DNA of 10,559 bases from NCBI GenBank assembly GCA_947628975.1, contig CANRBW010000044.1, positions 1-10,559 on the forward strand. The letters run 5' to 3'. Shown here piece by piece: positions 6,021 to 10,559 of this stretch; position 1 is the first letter of the stretch, and each line of letters starts with the position of its first letter. The translations under genes and the position numbers were made by a program. The notes below the pieces were generated by a model that worked only from the letters and a program-made list of their open reading frames with translations, was not told where the DNA came from and searched no databases. This DNA comes from an uncultured Oscillospiraceae bacterium (GTDB lineage Bacteria; Bacillota; Clostridia; Oscillospirales; Oscillospiraceae).

Positions 6021-6049
6021 TTGTAAAAGATGTCGAAATACTATATAAT
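6021..6049 (+). promoter_or_regulatory. Sigma-A-type promoter for the activase operon
   Basis: -35 TTGTAA (6021-6026, 4/6), exactly 17-nt spacer, -10 TATAAT (6044-6049, 6/6), preceded by an AT-rich tract (about 5976-6020) that could act as an UP element. The start would be near 6056, giving a short ~22-nt leader with the Shine-Dalgarno GGAGAGGTGA at 6065-6074 before the ATG at 6079. Confidence 0.8.
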
Positions 6050-6078
6050 GTATAGGCACATTTTGGAGAGGTGACGTT

Positions 6079-9042
6079 ATGAGCCTTCGCATTGGCATCG
6101 ACATTGGCTCCACCACCGTCAAGGTCGTGGTTCTGGACCAGAACAGGAATCTGCTGTTCCGCTCCTACGAGCGGCATTACTCCAAGGCCCGCGAGCGCGC
6201 GCTGGAGACCCTTCAGGGCATCCAGGACCTGCTGGCCGGTCAGCAGGTCCAGCTGGTCATCACCGGCTCGGCGGGCCTTGGGGTGGCAAAGGCCTGTCAG
6301 CTGGACTTTGTCCAGGAGGTCTACGCCACCGCCGCGGCGGTGGACGCCTTCATCCCCGACACCGACGCTGTCATCGAGCTGGGGGGCGAGGACGCCAAGA
6401 TCATCTTCTTCGGCGGCGCCCTGGAGGAGCGGATGAACGGCTCCTGCGCCGGGGGCACCGGGGCCTTCATCGACCAGATGGCCACCCTGATGGACGTGAC
6501 GGTGGACCAGCTGGACGAGCTGTCGCTCAAACACGAGAAGATCTACCCCATCGCCTCCCGGTGCGGGGTCTTCGCCAAGACCGACATCCAGCCCATCCTG
6601 AACCAGGGCGGGCGGAAAGAGGACGTGGCCGCCTCCATCTTCCAGGCGGTGGTGGACCAGACGGTGGGCGGCCTCACCCAGGGCCGGGAGCTGAAGGGCA
6701 AGCTGGTCTTCCTGGGCGGGCCGCTGCACTTTTTGAAGGGCCTGCGCCAGCGGTTCGTGGAGACCCTGAAGCTGGACGAGGCCCACGCCGTCTTCCCCGA
6801 AAACGGCGACTGCTTCGCCGCCATCGGCGCTGCCCTCTGCGCGGAGGACTACCCCGCCCGCGCCTACGACCAGGTCTTCCGCCAGCTGGAGGAGTCGGTG
6901 GAGAGCGCCAACGTGGTGGACACCATGCCCCCCCTGTTCCAAGACCAGGCGGAGTACGACGCCTTCCTGGCCCGGCACAACGCCTCCCGGCCACCGGAGA
7001 CGGACCCGGCCACCTACGAGGGCCCGGCCTATCTGGGGATCGACGCGGGCTCCACCACCACCAAGATGGTGCTGATCGACCCGCAAGGGGGTCTGCTTTA
7101 CACCTATTACCACTCTAACCTTGGCAACCCCGTGGCCATCGTGCTGGAACAGCTGAGGCAGATCTACCAGCTGTGCGGCGAGCGCATCCAGATCCGGGGC
7201 GCGGCGGTGACCGGCTACGGCGAGGACCTGATCAAAAACGCCTTCCACTGCGACCTGGGCCTGGTGGAGACCATGGCCCACTACCTCGCCGCGGCCCACT
7301 TCAACCCCCAGGTGGACTTCATCATCGACATCGGCGGCCAGGACATGAAGTGCTTCAAGATTCGCGGCGGCGCGGTGGACTCCATCATGCTCAACGAGGC
7401 CTGCTCCTCCGGCTGTGGCTCCTTTATCGAGACCTTCGCCAAGGCGTTGGGCTACAACATCGCCGAGTTTTCCAAGTTGGGACTGCTGACCCGCCACCCG
7501 GTGAATCTGGGGTCCCGGTGTACGGTGTTTATGAACTCCAGCGTGAAACAGGCCCAGAAGGACGGGGCCAGCGTGGCGGACATCTCGGCGGGGCTGTCCA
7601 TCTCCATCGTGAAAAACGCCGTCTACAAGGTCATCCGGGCGGCCAACGCCGACGACCTGGGCCGGCACATCGTGGTCCAGGGGGGCACCTTCCTCAACGA
7701 CGCGGTGCTCCGGGCCTTTGAGCTGGAGCTGGGCCGGGATGTGACCCGGCCCACCATCGCCGGGCTGATGGGGGCCTTCGGCGCGGCCCTGGCCGCCCGG
7801 AACGCCGGGCTGGCGCGCTCGGCCCTGCTGGACCGGGAGGCGCTGGAGCACTTTACCCACACCGCCAAGCCCGCCACCTGCAACCTCTGCACCAACCACT
7901 GCTCCCTGACGGTGAACCAGTTCGACGGCGGCCGCCGCTTCATCTCCGGCAACCGCTGTTCCCGTCCCCTGGGCAAGGAGCGGGTCGCCCAGCCCGACCT
8001 GATGGCCTACAAGTACCAAAAGCTCCGGGCCATGTGCGGCAAGGGGGAGGGCGACGGCAGCCGGGGCAGGATCGGCCTTCCCATGGGGCTGAATTTCTAC
8101 GAAAACCTCCCCTTCTGGTTCACCTTCTTCACCCGCCTGAACTTCGAGGTCGTCCTCTCGCCGGAGTCCTCCCGCCAGCTCTACCACAGCGGACAGCACA
8201 CCATCCCCTCCGACACCGTCTGTTACCCCGCCAAGCTGATGCACGGCCACGCCGAGGCGCTGGTCAAGGCCGGGGTGGACGCCATCTTCTACCCCTGTAT
8301 GTCCTACAACTTCGACGAGGGCTCCGGCGACAACCACTACAACTGCCCGGTGGTGGCCTACTACTCCGAGCTGTTGGAGGCCAACATCCCCCTGCTGAAG
8401 GAGACGCGGTATCTGGCCCCCTATGTGGGCCTCCACCGCCCCAAGGACTTCGCCCGGCACATTGGGCAGTTCCTGCGGGAGCAGTTCGCCGTCCCGCCCC
8501 AGGAGACCGCCGCCGCCGCCAAGGCCGCCTACCGCGCCTACGACGACTACAAGGCGGACCTGCGGGCCCAGGGGGAGAAGATCATCACCCAGGCCAGGGC
8601 GGAGGGCCGCCCCATCCTGGTGGTGGCCGGCCGGCCCTACCACATCGACCCGGAGATCAACCACGGCATCAACGACCTCATCACCTCCTTCGGCTTCGCC
8701 CTCCTCACCGAGGACGCGGTGGCCTACCACGAGGGGTACGAGCCCCGGCGGGTCCTGAACCAGTGGACCTTCCAGGCCCGGATGTACCAGGCCGCCCGGT
8801 ACGTCTGCCGGCAGGAGGATATGCAGCTGGTCCAGCTGGTCTCCTTCGGCTGCGGCACCGACGCCATCACCGGCGACGAGATGCGCTCCATCCTGGAGAG
8901 CCACGGCAAGCTCTACACCCAGCTGAAGATCGACGACGTCAGCAACCTGGGGGCGGTCCGGATCCGGATCCGCTCGCTGATGGCGGCCATCGAGGCCAGA
9001 CGCCAGCGCCCCGACGAGAGAGAGGAGGCCGACCATGGCTGA
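6079..9042 (+). CDS. Acyl-CoA dehydratase activase-related protein: two HgdC-like ATPase domains plus DUF2229/COG3580 domain
   Basis: A 987-residue cytoplasmic protein. Domain 1 (~1-260) and domain 2 (~315-575) are both BadF/BcrA/HgdC-type ASKHA ATPases: GIDIGSTTVK (6-15) and GIDAGSTTTK (320-329) are the phosphate-1 loops, GGEDAKI (102-108) and GGQDMKC (419-425) the second ATP motifs. HgdC binds one [4Fe-4S] cluster between two subunits through two Cys per subunit; equivalents exist in both domains, Cys123/Cys162 (GSCAGGTG, SRCGVF) and Cys442/Cys481 (ACSSGCG, SRCTVF). A linker holds CNLCTNHC plus Cys627, a likely metal site. Residues ~663-975 are the DUF2229/COG3580-type domain, with DTVCYPA (712-718), Cys740 and FGCGTD (923-928). 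Known relatives drive ATP-dependent one-electron transfer to iron-sulfur dehydratases or reductases; the substrate of this type is not known to me. A good promoter and RBS precede it. The 438-aa downstream partner overlaps by 8 nt and completes what is one ~1400-aa chain elsewhere. Confidence 0.9.
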   Translation: MSLRIGIDIGSTTVKVVVLDQNRNLLFRSYERHYSKARERALETLQGIQDLLAGQQVQLVITGSAGLGVAKACQLDFVQEVYATAAAVDAFIPDTDAVIELGGEDAKIIFFGGALEERMNGSCAGGTGAFIDQMATLMDVTVDQLDELSLKHEKIYPIASRCGVFAKTDIQPILNQGGRKEDVAASIFQAVVDQTVGGLTQGRELKGKLVFLGGPLHFLKGLRQRFVETLKLDEAHAVFPENGDCFAAIGAALCAEDYPARAYDQVFRQLEESVESANVVDTMPPLFQDQAEYDAFLARHNASRPPETDPATYEGPAYLGIDAGSTTTKMVLIDPQGGLLYTYYHSNLGNPVAIVLEQLRQIYQLCGERIQIRGAAVTGYGEDLIKNAFHCDLGLVETMAHYLAAAHFNPQVDFIIDIGGQDMKCFKIRGGAVDSIMLNEACSSGCGSFIETFAKALGYNIAEFSKLGLLTRHPVNLGSRCTVFMNSSVKQAQKDGASVADISAGLSISIVKNAVYKVIRAANADDLGRHIVVQGGTFLNDAVLRAFELELGRDVTRPTIAGLMGAFGAALAARNAGLARSALLDREALEHFTHTAKPATCNLCTNHCSLTVNQFDGGRRFISGNRCSRPLGKERVAQPDLMAYKYQKLRAMCGKGEGDGSRGRIGLPMGLNFYENLPFWFTFFTRLNFEVVLSPESSRQLYHSGQHTIPSDTVCYPAKLMHGHAEALVKAGVDAIFYPCMSYNFDEGSGDNHYNCPVVAYYSELLEANIPLLKETRYLAPYVGLHRPKDFARHIGQFLREQFAVPPQETAAAAKAAYRAYDDYKADLRAQGEKIITQARAEGRPILVVAGRPYHIDPEINHGINDLITSFGFALLTEDAVAYHEGYEPRRVLNQWTFQARMYQAARYVCRQEDMQLVQLVSFGCGTDAITGDEMRSILESHGKLYTQLKIDDVSNLGAVRIRIRSLMAAIEARRQRPDEREEADHG
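9021..9028 (+). promoter_or_regulatory. Internal ribosome binding site for the COG3581-type gene
   Basis: AGAGGAGG lies inside the last codons of the 987-aa gene, 6 nt before the ATG at 9035. Its quality argues that the downstream frame is a genuine separate gene and not the product of a frameshift or sequencing error in a single long gene. Confidence 0.75.
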
Positions 9043-10351
9043 GCTCGTATACGACAAGACCGGACGGCTCCTCTTCACCAAGGAGATGAAGCGGGAGTAC
9101 ACCATCCTCATCCCCCAGATGCTCCCCATCCACTTCGGGATGTTCCGCAAACTGCTGGAGCTGGACGGCTACCGGATCATCCAGCTGAACAACTCCGGCC
9201 GGGCGGTGGTGGACGAGGGGCTGAAGTACGTCCACAACGACACCTGCTACCCCGCCCTGCTGGTCATCGGCCAGTTTATGGACGCCATCGAGCACCTGGG
9301 CCTGGACCCCCACAAGATCGCCCTGCTCATCACCCAGACCGGCGGGGGCTGTCGGGCCAGCAACTACATCCACCTGCTCCGCAAGGCCCTGGAGAAGGCG
9401 GGGATGGGGTACGTTCCCGTCATCTCCGTCTCCTTCGGCATGGAGCGCAACCCCGGCTTCAAGCTGACCCTCCGCCTCCTGCGGCGGCTCATCTTCGGCA
9501 TGATGTACGGCGACCTCATCATGTGGGTGTCCAACCAGGTCCGGCCCTACGAGACCCAGCCGGGCGCCGCCGACCGGATGGTGGAGCGCTGGTCGGACAA
9601 GCTCATCGACGGCTTTACCCAGGGCAAGGGCATGAGCCGCAAGCAGATGCGCGCCCTCTTTGACCAGATCATCGCCGACTTCGCCGCCATCCCCGTCCGG
9701 GAGGAGCAAAAGGTCCGGGTGGGCATCGTGGGGGAGATCTATGTGAAGTTCTCCGCCCTGGGCAACAACGGGCTGGAGCGGTTCCTGCTGTCGGAGGGGG
9801 CCGAGCCGGTGGTGCCGGGGCTGACCGACTTTATGATCTTCAAGTTCTACAACCGGGTGGCCGACGTGGAGCTCTACGGCGGAAGCGCCGCCAAAAAGGC
9901 CCTGTGCCGGTTGGGGATGGACTACATGATGTCCTGCCAGCGGGCCATGATCGCCGCGCTGGAGCGCTCCGGCCGGTTCCGGGCCCCCAGCGACTTTGCC
10001 CAGCTGCACCGCCTGATCCACGGCTACCTGGGGGACGGCAACAAGATGGGCGAGGGCTGGCTCCTCACCGCGGAGATGCTGGAGCTCATCCACTCCGGCG
10101 TGCCCAACATCGTCTGCGCCCAGCCCTTCGGGTGCCTACCCAACCACATCGTGGGCAAGGGGATGATCCGCCGGTTGAAGGACGACTACCCCGACTCCAA
10201 CATCGTGGCCATCGACTACGACCCCAGCGCCACCCAGATCAACCAAGAGAACCGCATCAAGCTGATGCTGGCCAACGCCAAGGCCCTGGCCCGCCGGGCC
10301 AGGGAGGCGGCGGAGGCCGGGGAGGAGCGGCCGCGGGAGGCGGTGGTCTGA
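9035..10351 (+). CDS. COG3581-type 2-hydroxyacyl-CoA dehydratase-like protein
   Basis: A 438-residue cytoplasmic protein matching the C-terminal third of the ~1400-aa activase-related proteins, assigned COG3581 from memory of the family. It shows HNDTCYPA (67-74, Cys71), TQTGGGCRASNY (100-111, Cys106), VGIVGEIYVKF (229-239) and CAQPFGCLPNH (361-371, Cys361 and Cys367). These cysteines are candidates for an iron-sulfur or double-cubane-like cluster, by analogy with the HgdB / double-cubane cluster protein superfamily; that is inference. The C-terminus (about 410-438) is charged and probably disordered. The start overlaps the preceding gene by 8 nt and has its own RBS, so the two products are likely made in near-equal amounts and work as a complex, the activase domains reducing the cluster here. 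No CoA-transferase or classical dehydratase A/B genes are in the window, so the substrate cannot be inferred. Confidence 0.88.
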   Translation: MAELVYDKTGRLLFTKEMKREYTILIPQMLPIHFGMFRKLLELDGYRIIQLNNSGRAVVDEGLKYVHNDTCYPALLVIGQFMDAIEHLGLDPHKIALLITQTGGGCRASNYIHLLRKALEKAGMGYVPVISVSFGMERNPGFKLTLRLLRRLIFGMMYGDLIMWVSNQVRPYETQPGAADRMVERWSDKLIDGFTQGKGMSRKQMRALFDQIIADFAAIPVREEQKVRVGIVGEIYVKFSALGNNGLERFLLSEGAEPVVPGLTDFMIFKFYNRVADVELYGGSAAKKALCRLGMDYMMSCQRAMIAALERSGRFRAPSDFAQLHRLIHGYLGDGNKMGEGWLLTAEMLELIHSGVPNIVCAQPFGCLPNHIVGKGMIRRLKDDYPDSNIVAIDYDPSATQINQENRIKLMLANAKALARRAREAAEAGEERPREAVV

Positions 10352-10559
10352 ATGGAGCCGCGTCTGCGCTTTGTGGACGCCCAGCGGGAAGAGCACTTCC
10401 GGGCCATGTCCCTGATCCACGCCCTGGGCTGGCGGGACACCTATGTGGGTCACGTCCCCCAGGACTTTCTGGACCGGGAGATCACCGACGACCGCTGGGT
10501 GCCGGTCTTCCGGGAGAACTACGAGAGCCGCGGCGGCTGTCACGGTCTGCTCCTCTACC
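10352..10559 (+). CDS. GNAT family N-acetyltransferase, N-terminal part (3' truncated by window)
   Basis: Only the first 69 residues are present. The pattern LRFVDAQREEHFRAMSLIH, then GWRDTYVGHVPQDFLDREI and RWVPVF, is typical of the N-terminal half of GNAT acetyltransferases, in which the acetyl-CoA loop (R/Q-x-x-G-x-G/A) comes later and lies outside the window. The acceptor substrate cannot be told. The ATG directly follows the TGA of the 438-aa gene (10349-10351) with no gap, and GGGAGG at 10335-10340 is 11 nt upstream, so it is the third gene of the operon and probably translationally coupled. Whether it has any functional link to the dehydratase-like proteins is unknown; such acetyltransferase neighbours are often incidental. 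Confidence 0.8.
   Translation, partial: MEPRLRFVDAQREEHFRAMSLIHALGWRDTYVGHVPQDFLDREITDDRWVPVFRENYESRGGCHGLLLY

Larger units (their letters stand above)
5773..6078. other. Divergent intergenic region, no gene seen
   Basis: 306 bp separate the divergently transcribed radical SAM gene (left, - strand) and activase gene (right, + strand). The left half is GC-rich and holds the minus-strand promoter and a probable ~97-nt leader with a pair of direct repeats. The centre carries a GC-rich hairpin, and the right ~100 bp are strikingly AT-rich, ending in a near-consensus plus-strand promoter. Open frames crossing it are extensions of flanking genes without start signals. No riboswitch class was recognised. 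Confidence 0.75.

Noticed and set aside
8956..8974. Repeated GATCCG units at the end of the 987-aa gene
   Set aside because: They encode the alternating Arg-Ile run RIRIR, and are explained by codon choice.
6010..9150. A 1046-codon open frame on the minus strand opposite the activase gene
   Set aside because: Its translation is Gly/Val/His/Asp/Gln-rich without any domain, it lies fully antisense to a well-supported gene with motifs and a good promoter, and long antisense frames are expected from the codon use of GC-rich genes.
8939..10093. A 384-codon minus-strand frame opposite the COG3581-type gene
   Set aside because: Same antisense composition bias, and no ribosome binding site or domain.
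6079..10351. Annotation as a classical 2-hydroxyglutaryl- or benzoyl-CoA dehydratase/reductase system
   Set aside because: The ATPase domains match the activase family, but the partner parts are DUF2229/COG3581-type and no HgdA/HgdB-like genes, CoA-transferase or ferredoxin genes are present, so a specific substrate cannot be assigned.

Overview
The window is GC-rich, compactly coded and carries AGGAGG-type ribosome binding sites throughout. The gene content (an aspartate-branch lysine cluster, an S-layer-homology protein, large 2-hydroxyacyl-CoA dehydratase activase-type proteins) points to an anaerobic, GC-rich member of the Clostridia. The Oscillospiraceae (Flavonifractor / Pseudoflavonifractor / Lawsonibacter type gut bacteria) fit best. 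This placement is inference from content and composition; no rRNA or marker search was possible.

Left part (1-1898, + strand): the tail of aspartate-semialdehyde dehydrogenase (asd), then dapA and dapB, 21-22 nt apart and each with its own Shine-Dalgarno. These are consecutive steps from aspartate semialdehyde toward diaminopimelate and lysine. The run ends in a strong intrinsic terminator that can also work in the opposite direction.

Middle part (1927-5772, - strand, read right to left): a TIGR03960-type radical SAM protein with a degenerate B12-binding-like domain, overlapping by 8 nt the gene for its usual partner, a TIGR03936/DUF2344 protein. Then come an exported or membrane-anchored protein with three C-terminal SLH repeats and a 44-residue mini-protein with 11 cysteines and one hydrophobic segment. 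The minus-strand genes converge on dapB at the shared terminator.

A 306-bp divergent intergenic region (5773-6078) separates the radical SAM gene from the right-hand operon. It holds a good promoter in each direction, a GC-rich hairpin and a pair of 9-bp direct repeats.

Right part (6079-10559, + strand): a 987-aa protein with two tandem BadF/BcrA-type (HgdC-like) ATPase domains followed by a DUF2229/COG3580-type domain. It overlaps by 8 nt a 438-aa COG3581-type protein, and a GNAT acetyltransferase gene, cut by the window end, starts directly after that stop codon. The two large proteins together match the length and domain order of the ~1400-aa single-chain 'acyl-CoA dehydratase activase-related' proteins of other Clostridia. 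By eye, the COG3580-type and COG3581-type halves are paralogous to each other. This gives a two-activase plus two-dehydratase-like layout, the part of the window least explained by known biochemistry. No RNA genes, CRISPR arrays or mobile elements were seen.
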